The notes: generated by a model not told the origin, from the letters alone. 64,000 nucleotides of DNA from Thermoplasmata archaeon (GCA_021819135.1 JAKASE010000005.1:1-64000), one strand, 5' to 3'. Shown: positions 1 to 8,664, counted from the stretch's first letter. Numbers and translations are program-made.

Positions 1-141
1 TCCTGGAACAGGTTGGTAAGGTCTATCCGTCCGAACTCCTCTGCTTCCGTGGGTCCCGCCTCCGTGGGTTCCTGGTAGTCCCCACTCCGGCGAGACCCTC
101 CCCATCAACAAACGTTGGCACAGTACCCGTGCAAACGCCGC

Positions 142-161
142 CGATATAGATAAGTAAGTTC
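142..161 (+). promoter_or_regulatory. AT-rich promoter of the first TA-like module
   Basis: An AT-rich island (gatatagataag) followed by ATAAGTAAGTTC stands out in GC-rich DNA about 30-45 bases before the ATG at 190. Nearly the same 12 bases (ATAGGTAAGTTC) occur before the second module at 1344-1355. The role as TATA box plus operator is inferred from position. Confidence 0.45.
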
Positions 162-189
162 TAAGTCCTATCGAGCTCGTTCCGTAGCC

Positions 190-627
190 ATGACCAAGCG
201 GAAGGTTAGGGTCGGCCACTGTTACCGGTGCGTCTACACGTGGCGAATGCGTCGCCAGTACCCCCGCATATGTCCGCGTTGCAAGTCGCGGCTCTGGAGG
301 ATTCCGAAGGTCCGTCCCGTCGTCTTGGGGCATGGTCTCGGGATTGAGGAAATCGTCGCGCCCCATCGCACCGCGATACTTCGACTCGGCCGCAAGCATG
401 GAGTCCGTCAGTTCTGGGTCTTCGGCTCGGTCCGTCGCCGCGAGGCGACCGCGACGAGCGACGTCGACCTCATGGTGAGCTGGAGTAGGCCAGTTTCGTT
501 GCTGGATAAGGCGGGTTTGATCGTGGACCTCCGAGCCACGATGGGGCGAAACGTGGACCTCGTGAACGTCGGTGGTCTGCACTGGGCAATCGAACCCCAG
601 GTCGAGGCCGAGAAGGTGCCGTTATGA
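190..627 (+). CDS. Zinc ribbon fused to MNT-type minimal nucleotidyltransferase
   Basis: This 145-residue protein begins with a zinc ribbon (Cys pairs CYRC and CPRC, followed by KSRLW, within residues 8-38). It continues with a minimal nucleotidyltransferase domain, shown by FGSVRRRE followed by a DVDLMV acidic pair, the GS...DxD signature of MNT antitoxins. MNT proteins of this type AMPylate and neutralise HEPN toxins. The stop overlaps the ATG of the downstream HEPN gene (ATGA), as expected for a co-translated toxin-antitoxin pair. The fused zinc ribbon is unusual, since MntA is normally the nucleotidyltransferase domain alone. The family call is strong; the toxin-antitoxin role is inferred from the pairing. 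Confidence 0.8.
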   Translation: MTKRKVRVGHCYRCVYTWRMRRQYPRICPRCKSRLWRIPKVRPVVLGHGLGIEEIVAPHRTAILRLGRKHGVRQFWVFGSVRRREATATSDVDLMVSWSRPVSLLDKAGLIVDLRATMGRNVDLVNVGGLHWAIEPQVEAEKVPL

Positions 628-1007
628 AAGAGACGGAGCAAAGGGACCGGTTCCTGGTGGATGAGATGCGTCACCATCTCGGCGTGGTGGCGCTCGAGGT
701 CCGAGGGGGGAAGGCCCGATTGGAATCCTCCGCGGAGCCCCTGTATGCTCTTGAACACGCCACTGAGCTGCTGGCTGAAGCGGCCGAGAAGACGAGCAGC
801 CGGTTCAAGACCGCCAACGACGACGTCCCGTGGAAGCTCCTGCGACTGTTTCGGCATGACGTCGCCCACCCCTATGACATCGGAGCAGCCCGACTCGACC
901 TCGACCAGCTTTGGCGATTCGCGCGAGATGATGCTCCCCGCATAGCTAAACGACTGCGAAGCGCCAAGTTTCCGAAGGACTCGAGGATCGAGGAGCTTCC
1001 CACGTAG
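624..1007 (+). CDS. HEPN-domain protein, HepT-like toxin candidate
   Basis: A 127-residue, all-helical protein with the motif RHDVAHPY near residues 75-82. This fits the Rx4HxY ribonuclease signature of HEPN toxins partnered with MNT nucleotidyltransferases. It overlaps the MNT gene by four bases and ends just before a short hairpin, so the two genes look like a self-contained bicistronic unit. Known HepT proteins cleave RNA and are silenced when the MNT partner modifies the tyrosine of this motif; the motif tyrosine is present here. RNase activity is inferred from the motif only. Confidence 0.8.
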   Translation: MKETEQRDRFLVDEMRHHLGVVALEVRGGKARLESSAEPLYALEHATELLAEAAEKTSSRFKTANDDVPWKLLRLFRHDVAHPYDIGAARLDLDQLWRFARDDAPRIAKRLRSAKFPKDSRIEELPT

Positions 1008-1332
1008 ACGGGCGGGCCACCGTCCGGTGGCAGTCATTCGAGTCTGCCCTCGCGGGAGCCGCAGAAGGATACGGTCGGTCCCTTCGCGAGTAGCGACGTC
1101 GGTGACGAACCGAGCACGGAGAGATTCGCACGCTTCGGGAGTTCGAGTTCCGGGTAGGGTATCCCGTCGATCCGGCACGGATCATAGGGGTCGGTCCGGG
1201 TCCGCGAGTGAACCACGGGTCATGGAACGGCGTACGGGACCGCCCGATCCACTCTCCACGGATGCGACCGGTATCTTCCGGTCCGTGCGCGGCTAGGCCG
1301 GTCGGGGCGAAGCCGGTGATGCGCCCAAGAAG
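1008..1332. other. Intergenic stretch without a supported gene
   Basis: About 360 bases separate the HEPN gene from the next start at 1372. Apart from the hairpin at its left end and the promoter element at its right end I see no conserved reading frame, RNA gene or repeat. Overlapping open frames on both strands have arginine- and serine-rich low-complexity translations typical of GC-rich non-coding frames. Confidence 0.5.
1016..1031 (+). terminator. Hairpin after the MNT/HEPN pair
   Basis: GCCACCG and CGGTGGC form a perfect seven-base stem with a very short loop, starting nine bases after the HEPN stop codon. No T-run follows, so this is a weak terminator candidate. Confidence 0.35.
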
Positions 1333-1356
1333 GGAACTCACTTATAGGTAAGTTCC
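1333..1356 (+). promoter_or_regulatory. TATA-like box inside an inverted repeat
   Basis: GGAACT (1333-1338) and AGTTCC (1351-1356) flank a CTTATAGG box. The box centre is about 28 bases before the ATG at 1372, which fits an archaeal promoter giving a leaderless or almost leaderless transcript. The repeat around the box would suit autoregulation; that is inference. Confidence 0.5.
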
Positions 1357-1371
1357 GCCTTCCGGACGTGT

Positions 1372-1668
1372 ATGGAAACCGTGGCTCTGCCGGTCCTTCG
1401 ATGCCACCGCTGCGGGAAGGCCTGGACGCCGCGTCGTCCGTTGGTCCGCATGTGCCCCGGGTGCAAGAGTCGCCTGTTTGCAACCCCTCGGCGACCGTCG
1501 CGTGCGACCGTCGCGCGGCTCCTGCGTCAGTTGGAGAAGGAGACGCCGCCTTCCCTCCGGGGCTGCGGGCCGATCGAGATCGATTTCCGCCGGCGCCGGG
1601 ACAAGGACGAGCTCCTCGCCAAGCATGGGATGAGACCGAGCCGGAGGTATGCGTCGAAGGGAGTTTGA
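1372..1668 (+). CDS. Stand-alone zinc-ribbon protein of a nucleotidyltransferase module
   Basis: A 98-residue protein with two Cys pairs, CHRC and CPGC, the latter followed by KSRLF. The pattern closely matches the zinc ribbon fused to the MNT domain at 190-627. The remainder is basic and has no recognised domain. Its 3' end overlaps the nucleotidyltransferase-like gene at 1649 by 20 bases, so the two are co-translated. By analogy with the fused version it may bind DNA or the partner protein; no function is shown directly. Confidence 0.65.
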   Translation: METVALPVLRCHRCGKAWTPRRPLVRMCPGCKSRLFATPRRPSRATVARLLRQLEKETPPSLRGCGPIEIDFRRRRDKDELLAKHGMRPSRRYASKGV

Positions 1669-2254
1669 AGCGGCGATCGCAGGGGCGCCGTCGGAGGAGG
1701 AACGACTTGCGTACTTCGGCGCCCTGCTCGCCCGCGAGACGGGCCTCGGACGCCGACTCGTCATCGTGGGCGGGTCGGCCATCGAAGTCTATCTGACGGC
1801 GGCGGTGTACACCTCCCAGGACATCGACCTGGTGGGGGCACGATCCATGATCGCCCCGGTCCTTTCGAAATGGGGCTTCTCCGAGGAGAGCGGACGGAGT
1901 CGACGGGCGTATTGGGTCAAGGACGGGCTCGGCGCGGTCGACCTCGTAGGGGCGCGGGACCGGTCCGGTCTTCCGCCGCGACCCTGGCCCACCCCGTATG
2001 GCGAAGTGATGCTTGGGCCGATCGAGTTCTTGATCGTCCGCCGGCTCATGCGGACCGTGACCGATCGCGACCCCGCCCTCTTCCGGCAGGCCGAGGCACT
2101 GGCGCTCCGGTATCCGAAGGGGCTCGGCTGGGAGTACGTTCGCGTCCTGGCCAAGGCGGAGAACGTCTTGCCTCTGGTGGGTCAGCTCGAGAGCCGTGTC
2201 CGAAACCGACGACGTGGGCTCCGTACGCACGGAGTTCGGCGGCGGCCGGGCTGA
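1649..2254 (+). CDS. Nucleotidyltransferase-like protein (DUF6036/AbiEii type)
   Basis: This 201-residue protein carries VGGSAIEVYLTAAVYTSQDI followed by DLV. It matches the GG.A...Y......S.DID signature of the AbiEii and DUF6036 nucleotidyltransferase-like families often found in toxin-antitoxin and abortive-infection loci. The C-terminus is arginine-rich. It overlaps the zinc-ribbon gene upstream. The start at 1649 is the first ATG; a slightly later start is possible. Whether it is toxin or antitoxin cannot be told from sequence alone. Confidence 0.65.
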   Translation: MRRREFEAAIAGAPSEEERLAYFGALLARETGLGRRLVIVGGSAIEVYLTAAVYTSQDIDLVGARSMIAPVLSKWGFSEESGRSRRAYWVKDGLGAVDLVGARDRSGLPPRPWPTPYGEVMLGPIEFLIVRRLMRTVTDRDPALFRQAEALALRYPKGLGWEYVRVLAKAENVLPLVGQLESRVRNRRRGLRTHGVRRRPG

Positions 2255-2526
2255 CCCGTACGACGCGCGGGGTAGCCCGACGGTCATCGATCGAACATGG
2301 AGTTTCGCTCAGTCCGACCCACCCTCCATCGTCCGGCAGCGTCACGGTGCCGGGTTTCCTCCGAAGTCGGGCCCGTGACCTCTTTCATGCAGGAAGGACC
2401 GGAGATCGCGGACCCCGCATGATGCGTCCGGTACTCTTCGAATCCAGTCGGGAACGGGAGTGCCCCCGGCGGTCGCGTCCCTCCGGAAGGTACGCCATGG
2501 GCGATGGCCGGACCCGACGCTCGGGC

Positions 2527-3975
2527 CTACGCCGGGGTCGCCGCGACCGCGGGGGTGCTCGCGGGCGCCGCCGGCTTTGGCGGAGGCACGAGCGCTTTGT
2601 AGACGAGGTCCATGAGGCCAGAGTAGGCGACCTTGTCCTTCGTCTCCTTGTTGAACTTCGGGAGGACCGCGTTGAGCTGCGCCTTGCAGATCGCGCACGG
2701 CCGGACGATGTGCTGGCCGCCGACCGAGCGGGCGTCGTCGTACCAGAGCCGGCCGTAGGCGAGCCTTAGCGGCATCAGCTCGTCGGTGAGCATCCCCGCT
2801 CCGCCGCCGCAGCACCAGGTGCGCTCCCGGCTATGGGGCGAGTCCTGGTGGTCCCGGGTCACGTGCGCGAGGATGAACCGCGGCTCCTCGGTCAGGTCGG
2901 CCGCGCGCGCGTAGTTGCACGGGTCCTGGTAGACGTACCGCGTGGCGCCGTTGAGCGAGGGGTCGAGGGTGACCTTCCCGCCCTTGATCGCATCGATCAC
3001 GAGGTGGAAGACATGGACCGCCTCGAAGCCGTTCTCCCGGAGGCGCGGGATGACATACTGCTTGAACGCGCGCCAGCCGTGCCCGCACTCGCCGGCGACC
3101 ACGAGCCGCACATCGAGCTTCCGCGCGACCGAGACGATGTGGTCGCCGATCTTCGCGAGGTGCCGCTCGTCGTTGAAGAGGCCGAAGTTCCCGAGCTCGG
3201 CGTGCTCCGTCGTGAACGTGTAGTCGAGCCCGGCGAGGTAGAAGAACGTCATGTACCCCTTCAGGGTCTCGAGGTTCAGGAAGAAGTCCGCGGACGGCGG
3301 GACGAGCATGGCGTAGGCGTGCTCGTCGACCTTGTAGCGCGGCACGAACCCCTTCTCTTCTTGGATCTCGTCCCGGCAGAACTCGATCGTGGTCTTGATC
3401 GCGGGGGGTGGGAGGCCGAGGTTGTTCCCCGTCCGCTCGCTCGACTCGATGACCGTCCCCACGTACCGCGAGATGATCCCGTTGTCGTAGAAGACGGAGC
3501 GCACCGCCCGGGTCACGTCCGCCTGGTCGAGACCGAACGGGCAGATCTCGCCGCAGCGGCGGCACTCGAGGCACTGATGGTAGTAGGTCGCCATCCGGCG
3601 GGCTCCCTCGTCGGTGAGCCGCTCGGCGCCGACGAGGTTCTTGAACCACTTGCCCGCACGCGTCTCGGCCCGGAGCGCACGGCGCACGAGGTCGGCCCGA
3701 CCCACCGGGGAGTTGTGGATGTCGCCGGTAGTGAGGTACGTCGGGCAGGCGTTCAGGCATGCCCCGCAGTGCACGCAGGCGTCGATCGTGAGCCGGACGT
3801 TCCGATTGGCCTCGACCTGCTCCTTTAGCCCACAGACGACGTCGTGGGCGAGGTTGCCCGTTCCCTTCTTCCGGGGCACGACCTTGTCGAGCTTGGCCAG
3901 CATCTCCGGCTTCAGCCAGAACGGCGGCACCTGGGAGCTATCGCCCCAGACGAGCTTGGAGGCCACCTCGGTCAT
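2527..3975 (-). CDS. dsrK: DsrK, HdrD-like subunit of the DsrMK membrane complex
   Basis: A 482-residue cytoplasmic iron-sulfur protein. Two 4Fe-4S motifs lie near the N-terminus (CVHCGACLNACP and CLECRRCGEICP). A CCG domain follows, with the CNY, CCGGGAG and CAICKAQ cysteines that bind the catalytic noncubane cluster in HdrD/DsrK proteins. DsrK exchanges electrons with the DsrC trisulfide/dithiol pair. It is the last gene of dsrABMK and its start overlaps the dsrM stop (ATGA). The C-terminal 20 residues form a Pro/Ala-rich tail. No dsrJ, dsrO or dsrP follows, as in the minimal DsrMK type. Confidence 0.92.
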   Translation of the reverse strand: MTEVASKLVWGDSSQVPPFWLKPEMLAKLDKVVPRKKGTGNLAHDVVCGLKEQVEANRNVRLTIDACVHCGACLNACPTYLTTGDIHNSPVGRADLVRRALRAETRAGKWFKNLVGAERLTDEGARRMATYYHQCLECRRCGEICPFGLDQADVTRAVRSVFYDNGIISRYVGTVIESSERTGNNLGLPPPAIKTTIEFCRDEIQEEKGFVPRYKVDEHAYAMLVPPSADFFLNLETLKGYMTFFYLAGLDYTFTTEHAELGNFGLFNDERHLAKIGDHIVSVARKLDVRLVVAGECGHGWRAFKQYVIPRLRENGFEAVHVFHLVIDAIKGGKVTLDPSLNGATRYVYQDPCNYARAADLTEEPRFILAHVTRDHQDSPHSRERTWCCGGGAGMLTDELMPLRLAYGRLWYDDARSVGGQHIVRPCAICKAQLNAVLPKFNKETKDKVAYSGLMDLVYKALVPPPKPAAPASTPAVAATPA

Positions 3976-4757
3976 GGGGATCCTCCCTGATGTGCCTCGA
4001 GCCCCGGCAGGGGACGGACCTTCTCGGTCGTCACCGGGAAGCTCGGCCCGGTCACGCTCGGGTTGAACAGGTAGCCGACCCAGTGGACCATCTTACCCCA
4101 CGGGATGTACGCGATGAAGAGGCACGCGACGAGCACGTGCAGGATCGTGAAGATCCCGACGGACGCGATCGGCGCGAGGTTCGGGTGGAACTCGATGATC
4201 GAAGTGAGCCAGGGAGAGACGGTGTTGAGGTAATCCGGGCGGATGACCAGGGTCTGCATCAGGCCGAAGAACATGATCAGGAGCAGGAGCCCCGGCGTGA
4301 AGTAGTCCTCGAAGTTGCTGAGCTGGCGCATCCGTTCCAGGCTGAGCCGGCGCACGATCAGGATGAGCATCCCGACGAACGCGAGCACCCCGGCGGTCCC
4401 GCCGATATACAGGCCGACGAAGTCGTGCTGGCTCGCCGTGAGGGGAAGCGGCACGACCAGACCGAAGTGAGAGATGAGGACGACCCAGATCCCGTAGTGG
4501 AAGATCATCCCCCCGTAGATCAGGACCCGGTCCTTCTCCATCTTCGGCAGCGTGTAGAACCCGAAGACCCGCTTGATGAGGTCCCAGAGGACCCGGCCGT
4601 ACCCGAAGGTGTACGGCACGATCGCGACGGAGCGGAGCCCGGTGATGCGACGGGGGCGGAGCCACTGGACGAGGCGGTAGAGCGCGCCGATGACGAGCAG
4701 GGCGACGGCCAGGTACGGCGCGACGAGGAAGACCCCGATCTGAACTATGGGGTCCAT
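3972..4757 (-). CDS. dsrM: DsrM, NarI-like cytochrome b subunit
   Basis: A 261-residue membrane protein with five hydrophobic segments (about residues 4-32, 78-104, 112-138, 153-172 and 198-221). Histidines near the second and fifth segments (FHYGIW, ILHVLVA) are suited to heme b binding, as in the nitrate reductase gamma family. DsrM passes electrons between the membrane menaquinone pool and DsrK. It lies between dsrB (gap of four bases) and dsrK (four-base overlap), so the complex is made from one transcript. Confidence 0.9.
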   Translation of the reverse strand: MDPIVQIGVFLVAPYLAVALLVIGALYRLVQWLRPRRITGLRSVAIVPYTFGYGRVLWDLIKRVFGFYTLPKMEKDRVLIYGGMIFHYGIWVVLISHFGLVVPLPLTASQHDFVGLYIGGTAGVLAFVGMLILIVRRLSLERMRQLSNFEDYFTPGLLLLIMFFGLMQTLVIRPDYLNTVSPWLTSIIEFHPNLAPIASVGIFTILHVLVACLFIAYIPWGKMVHWVGYLFNPSVTGPSFPVTTEKVRPLPGLEAHQGGSP

Positions 4758-4761
4758 GCAC

Positions 4762-5883
4762 TCACCGCGGCAGGAACTGTCGGACCCCGAATCCCGTGTT
4801 CAGTTCTCCGGGCCGGTTCCAGCGCCCGAGGGGGACCTTGAGCTGCTCGAAGACGCGCTTCATGCCGACCCGGTTGACCCAGTCGGCGATCCGCTCGCCC
4901 GACTCTGCGTCGGCGCGCCAGACGTCGATGATCTTCCGCACGACGGCGACCGTCTCCCGGTAGTCCGGGGCCTGGGCCGGGATCCACGGGACGAGCACGC
5001 GCGCCAGGGTCGGGCCGACCCCGGTGTTGCTCGACTTCCCACCGATCAGGACCGATACGCCGATCTTCGCCGGGTCCCAGACGACGTGGTCACATACGTC
5101 CTTGCAGCGCCCGCAGCCGATGCACTTCTTCGCGATGATCTCGACGCCGACCGATCCGTCCGGCTTCGGGAACGACTTGATCGCGTTGACCGGGCAGACC
5201 ATCTGGACCTCGGGCGTGACCTTGCCGAGGACCTCCGCGCGCATGGGCAGGCACATCCGGACGCGGTCCTGGTCGAAGTCGGGGGCCGCTCCGTAGTGGC
5301 CGGTGAGCACGATGTCGGAGACGAGCCCGCCGCAGCTCGTCGGGCAGCCGCCGACGTTGATCCGCAGCTTGGCGGGGAGGGGGATCTTGCCGGTAAAGTA
5401 GGGGGCGAGGTGGTTGTAGAGCACCTGCACGAGGCTCGGGGCGTCCACCACCGCGGTCGTGCACGTCAGGTAGGAGGTGCACGACTGGATCGACCAGAGC
5501 GTGTGGCCCCAGCCGCCCACGAAGAAGCCCATCGCCTCGGCCTCCCGCTGGACCTTCTGGGCCGCGGCGAGGCTCTCGGTGAAGATCTCGATGCTTCCCG
5601 AGCGCGTGAACCGGAGCGCGTGGCTCCCGAACGCGTCCGCGATCTTCGCGAACTTGCGCAGGGTCTCGGTGCTGAACCGGATGTTCGAAGGCCCGCCGAT
5701 CTTCACCGTGAACACGTGGTCGCCGGTGTCCGAGATGTGCTCGACGATGCCGGCGCCGTGGAACTTGCGGTCGGCCCAGTGGCCGACGTTGCGCGCGAGG
5801 AAGTCGGGGAGGTACTTCGTGTAGGGGACCGGGACGGTCTTCTTCAGCCGCTCGACGGGCGCGCGGGCCATGGTTGCGCTCAT
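4762..5883 (-). CDS. dsrB: Dissimilatory sulfite reductase beta subunit
   Basis: A 373-residue subunit that carries the catalytic siroheme and its coupled 4Fe-4S cluster. The cluster ligands appear as CTSYLTC (Cx5C) and CPTSC (Cx3C). A ferredoxin domain follows with a complete CIGCGRCKDVC motif. The first ATG (MSATM) is used here; MARAP four residues later is an alternative. It follows dsrA by six bases and precedes dsrM. With DsrA and DsrC it interconverts sulfite and the DsrC trisulfide. Reductive or oxidative use cannot be read from the sequence by eye. Confidence 0.93.
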   Translation of the reverse strand: MSATMARAPVERLKKTVPVPYTKYLPDFLARNVGHWADRKFHGAGIVEHISDTGDHVFTVKIGGPSNIRFSTETLRKFAKIADAFGSHALRFTRSGSIEIFTESLAAAQKVQREAEAMGFFVGGWGHTLWSIQSCTSYLTCTTAVVDAPSLVQVLYNHLAPYFTGKIPLPAKLRINVGGCPTSCGGLVSDIVLTGHYGAAPDFDQDRVRMCLPMRAEVLGKVTPEVQMVCPVNAIKSFPKPDGSVGVEIIAKKCIGCGRCKDVCDHVVWDPAKIGVSVLIGGKSSNTGVGPTLARVLVPWIPAQAPDYRETVAVVRKIIDVWRADAESGERIADWVNRVGMKRVFEQLKVPLGRWNRPGELNTGFGVRQFLPR

Positions 5884-5889
5884 GGTTCT

Positions 5890-7122
5890 TCACCCCTCGT
5901 ACTCGTGGGCGATCGCTTGGGACCAGTCGGCGTAGGTCTTCCGCTCCGCGTCGCTGAGGACGCTGCTCGTGACGATCCGCGGGGCGCCGGGAACGTGGCC
6001 CGACGTCTCGACCGGGAGCGAGTCCTTGAACTTCGCCACGATCTTGTCGTATCCCTCCTGGACGAGGAGGTCGCCGAGCCGGTCCTTGTGCGGCGAGCGG
6101 TCGGACCAGTAGTCGATCACCTTCACGATGAACGGGGCCACGGTCCGGGCGTCGTCGAGGACCGCCACGGGCTTCGCCATCTTCGGGCCCCAGCGGCCCT
6201 TCGCATTGCCGCCGATCGTGAAGGCGATCTTACGGTTCGGACCGGCCTTGATGGCCGGGAAAGCGTGGCGGATGCAGTTGCTCGACTTCTGGCACTTCGT
6301 GCCGTCGATGGAGAGCGTCTTCGTGGCGGCGTCCCAGCGGATCGCCTTCCCCGGGCACTGCTTCGCGAGCTTCTCGGGGTCGACCTCCTTCTTCTCGACG
6401 CGCTCACGGAACCCCTTCTGGTCGATGGCCGGGGCGCCCTCCCAGAATCCGACGAAGCCGAAGTCCGAGCGGTGGGTCGCTCGGGAGCAGTCCATCGGGC
6501 AGGCGCTCACCTTGAGCTTGATCTTGAACGGAAAGAGCTGGCTCGAGAGCTTCGAGTGGATATCGGGGTACTGGAAGTAGAAGTCCCGGATCGCCAGCGA
6601 GTCGAAGAGCGCGTACTCACAGAGCGCGGGGCCCACGCAGACCGCGGTGTCCCGGTAGGTGTCGCCCGTCCCGCCGAGGTCCGTCCCGATCGCGCGCAGC
6701 GCGTCCACGGCGGCGTTCGCCTTGTCGGCCTGCATCGGCACGATCATGTCGCCGGTCTGGCCGACGGCCTCGACGCTGCCGAGACCGTACTGGTCCGCGA
6801 TGTCGAGCAGCTTGCGGAGGTCGTCCGTCCGGTAGATCTGGCCCGACGGGTGGTAGACCCGGAAGTGGAGCTCGGTGTACTTGCCGTCCTTCGTGCGTCG
6901 CGCAATGAACCCGACGAAGACCGCGGGGATACGGGCCGATCCGCCGTACCACGGTGAGAACCCCTGGCCGAGACCCTTCGCGTACGCATCGATCGGGTAC
7001 CCGCCCTTCTTGAGCTCCGTGACGTAGCTGGGCCAGGGCCCCTTCTCGAGCCGGTTGAGGTATTCCCGGCCCTTGTCCAGCAACGGATCCCCCACGGACG
7101 TTCCTTGCGCTGACGAAGCCAT
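5890..7122 (-). CDS. dsrA: Dissimilatory sulfite reductase alpha subunit
   Basis: A 410-residue DsrA. It has CVGPALC (Cx5C) and CPMDC (Cx3C) in the siroheme region, then a ferredoxin domain. In that domain the usual C-x2-C-x2-C stretch reads C-Q-K-S-S-N-C, so the middle cysteine is serine (codon tcg on the coding strand). The start at 7122 (MASSAQ) is chosen because an aggag Shine-Dalgarno precedes it and the longer frame runs back into the TATA-like box. It is the first gene of dsrABMK. The missing ligand could change or remove the electron-relay cluster; that is inference. Confidence 0.92.
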   Translation of the reverse strand: MASSAQGTSVGDPLLDKGREYLNRLEKGPWPSYVTELKKGGYPIDAYAKGLGQGFSPWYGGSARIPAVFVGFIARRTKDGKYTELHFRVYHPSGQIYRTDDLRKLLDIADQYGLGSVEAVGQTGDMIVPMQADKANAAVDALRAIGTDLGGTGDTYRDTAVCVGPALCEYALFDSLAIRDFYFQYPDIHSKLSSQLFPFKIKLKVSACPMDCSRATHRSDFGFVGFWEGAPAIDQKGFRERVEKKEVDPEKLAKQCPGKAIRWDAATKTLSIDGTKCQKSSNCIRHAFPAIKAGPNRKIAFTIGGNAKGRWGPKMAKPVAVLDDARTVAPFIVKVIDYWSDRSPHKDRLGDLLVQEGYDKIVAKFKDSLPVETSGHVPGAPRIVTSSVLSDAERKTYADWSQAIAHEYEG

Positions 7123-7161
7123 GGACAAACTCCTGTCGACCAGTCTCGCGGGAGGGTATTC

Positions 7162-7172
7162 CAATTTATGTC
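7162..7172 (-). promoter_or_regulatory. TATA-like box of the dsrABMK operon
   Basis: On the minus strand the AT-rich word gacataaattgg stands about 40 bases upstream of the dsrA ATG. A transcription start near 7140 and a short leader containing the aggag ribosome-binding site would follow. Inferred from position and composition. Confidence 0.45.
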
Positions 7173-7340
7173 AATCCGAATAGAGCAACGGCGAACGACG
7201 CCGCCCACACGCCACAAGAAACGTCGATTCGATCGACCTTCGAGGTGAATCCGGCTCGACGGACCGGTGAGGTAGTTCCGGCTCCCCCGGGGCCGGGTGT
7301 ATTCCTCGCGGTCGAGATCGAGGGGGAGCCGTGGTGCCGG

Positions 7341-8651
7341 TCAGGCCAGCCGGGACCCACAGTTCCCGCAGAACTTCACGGAAGCGCCGACCTCCTTCCC
7401 GCATTGAGGGCACCTTCTCTTTGCGGCCATCGGCTGACCGCAGTGTTGACAGAATTTCACGGTGGTCGGGTTGGCCGAACCGCACGCGGCACAGACGACC
7501 GTCCCGGCGGCGCCGACGACGGGTGCCGAGGGCGGGGAAACGCCCGGTCGGCCCGACGGGGCGGTCCGCTGCTGCATCGCCGCCTCCATCCGGGCGCGCA
7601 CCATCGCCTGCATCTCGGGAGGTAGGTTCGCGAAGGGGTTCGCTCCACCCCCGGCCAGACCCGCCTCCATCGGATTCGACCCGGCATACTGGACGTGGAC
7701 CTCACGGGCCGCCCATCCCGCCCCGGCGAGCGCCGAGCGGATCACCCGTTCCACACCCTTCGTGTCGAACGCGGCGGGAGAGCCGTCCGATGCACCGATC
7801 GCCCGATTGAGCTCCGCATCGACCACCAGGGACAACAGGTGGTCGGGCGGGCGCGTGCCGCCAAGGACGCTCTGGCCCACGGACGACCCGACGAACGCCT
7901 GGGCGTCTTCGAGCGCGTAGCGGACGTCCGCCCGGACATAGAACGGCTGCCCTGAACGGGTCTTGCCCGAGAAGCCGATCTTTCCCTGTTGTTCTTGCTG
8001 TCCCAGGAACACTACCTCCGCGTCCAGGACCGCGAAAGGAAACCCCGGTGCGGGAGGACGAGAACGAGAGCCCACCTGAGGGGCGCTCTCCCGAGTGAGG
8101 CGGTGCTCCCCCGAGGGGAACACATCCGCCGCGGAGGCACCTCGAGCGACCAGCGCCGCCGCTTGGCCAGCAGGCACCGTGAGTCGGGTCCCGAGCGGGA
8201 TCGCGCCGCTCCGATCCCAGCGCAGCCACTCCGCTCCCGAAAGCGGCGTTCCCACGAACGGCTGAAAGAGCGCGGCCAGCACTTCTCCCCGGCTCTGGAA
8301 CGTCCGGTCGGGGAGATGACCGACGAACCAGTCGAGGTCCGACGGATTCAGCCCGTCCTCCCCCACTCCCTGCTCATCGAACCAGCCCCGGACCGCCGAG
8401 GTGAGCTGGGCCCGGTCCGCCGGGAAGCTGTCGTAGCCGGGGTTCTCCGAGCCTTCCCCCCCAAAGAAGTCATTGATCGGCTCGGGAGCCCCGTGGGCGC
8501 CCACACCGAAGTACCAGGGCAGGCAAGGATGTCCACAGGCGGGGCATCGGTCGGGTCCGCTCAGCCGGCACGCACAGGCGGAACCCGGCGAGCTGCAGGA
8601 CGGGTGATTGCAGTGAAAGTCCTCGCGCTCTCCCGTGCACAGGTCGCACAT
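7341..8651 (-). CDS. SPFH-like protein with C-terminal zinc ribbons
   Basis: A 436-residue protein in three parts. The first 45 residues are cysteine-rich, with CDLC and CPACGHPC. A central region resembles the SPFH-like domain of YdjI/virion-core-type proteins. The C-terminus has two double-Cys zinc ribbons (CAACG with CQHCG, CPQCG with CGNCG) after a linker with an NPFANLPPEMQAMV stretch. Such proteins are thought to scaffold membrane-associated assemblies; the exact role is unknown. It starts 13 bases after the stop of the upstream zinc-ribbon gene and is probably co-transcribed with it. Confidence 0.6.
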   Translation of the reverse strand: MCDLCTGEREDFHCNHPSCSSPGSACACRLSGPDRCPACGHPCLPWYFGVGAHGAPEPINDFFGGEGSENPGYDSFPADRAQLTSAVRGWFDEQGVGEDGLNPSDLDWFVGHLPDRTFQSRGEVLAALFQPFVGTPLSGAEWLRWDRSGAIPLGTRLTVPAGQAAALVARGASAADVFPSGEHRLTRESAPQVGSRSRPPAPGFPFAVLDAEVVFLGQQEQQGKIGFSGKTRSGQPFYVRADVRYALEDAQAFVGSSVGQSVLGGTRPPDHLLSLVVDAELNRAIGASDGSPAAFDTKGVERVIRSALAGAGWAAREVHVQYAGSNPMEAGLAGGGANPFANLPPEMQAMVRARMEAAMQQRTAPSGRPGVSPPSAPVVGAAGTVVCAACGSANPTTVKFCQHCGQPMAAKRRCPQCGKEVGASVKFCGNCGSRLA

Positions 8652-8664
8652 CGGACGGAACGAG

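Noticed and set aside
1-120. Short direct repeat ccgtgggt near the left edge
   Set aside because: Only two short copies, no gene or array associated.
4747-6957. 736-codon open frame opposite dsrB/dsrA
   Set aside because: It is a mirror of dsrAB and dsrM codons; translation is Asp/Arg/Glu/Val-rich low complexity, typical of antisense frames in GC-rich genes.
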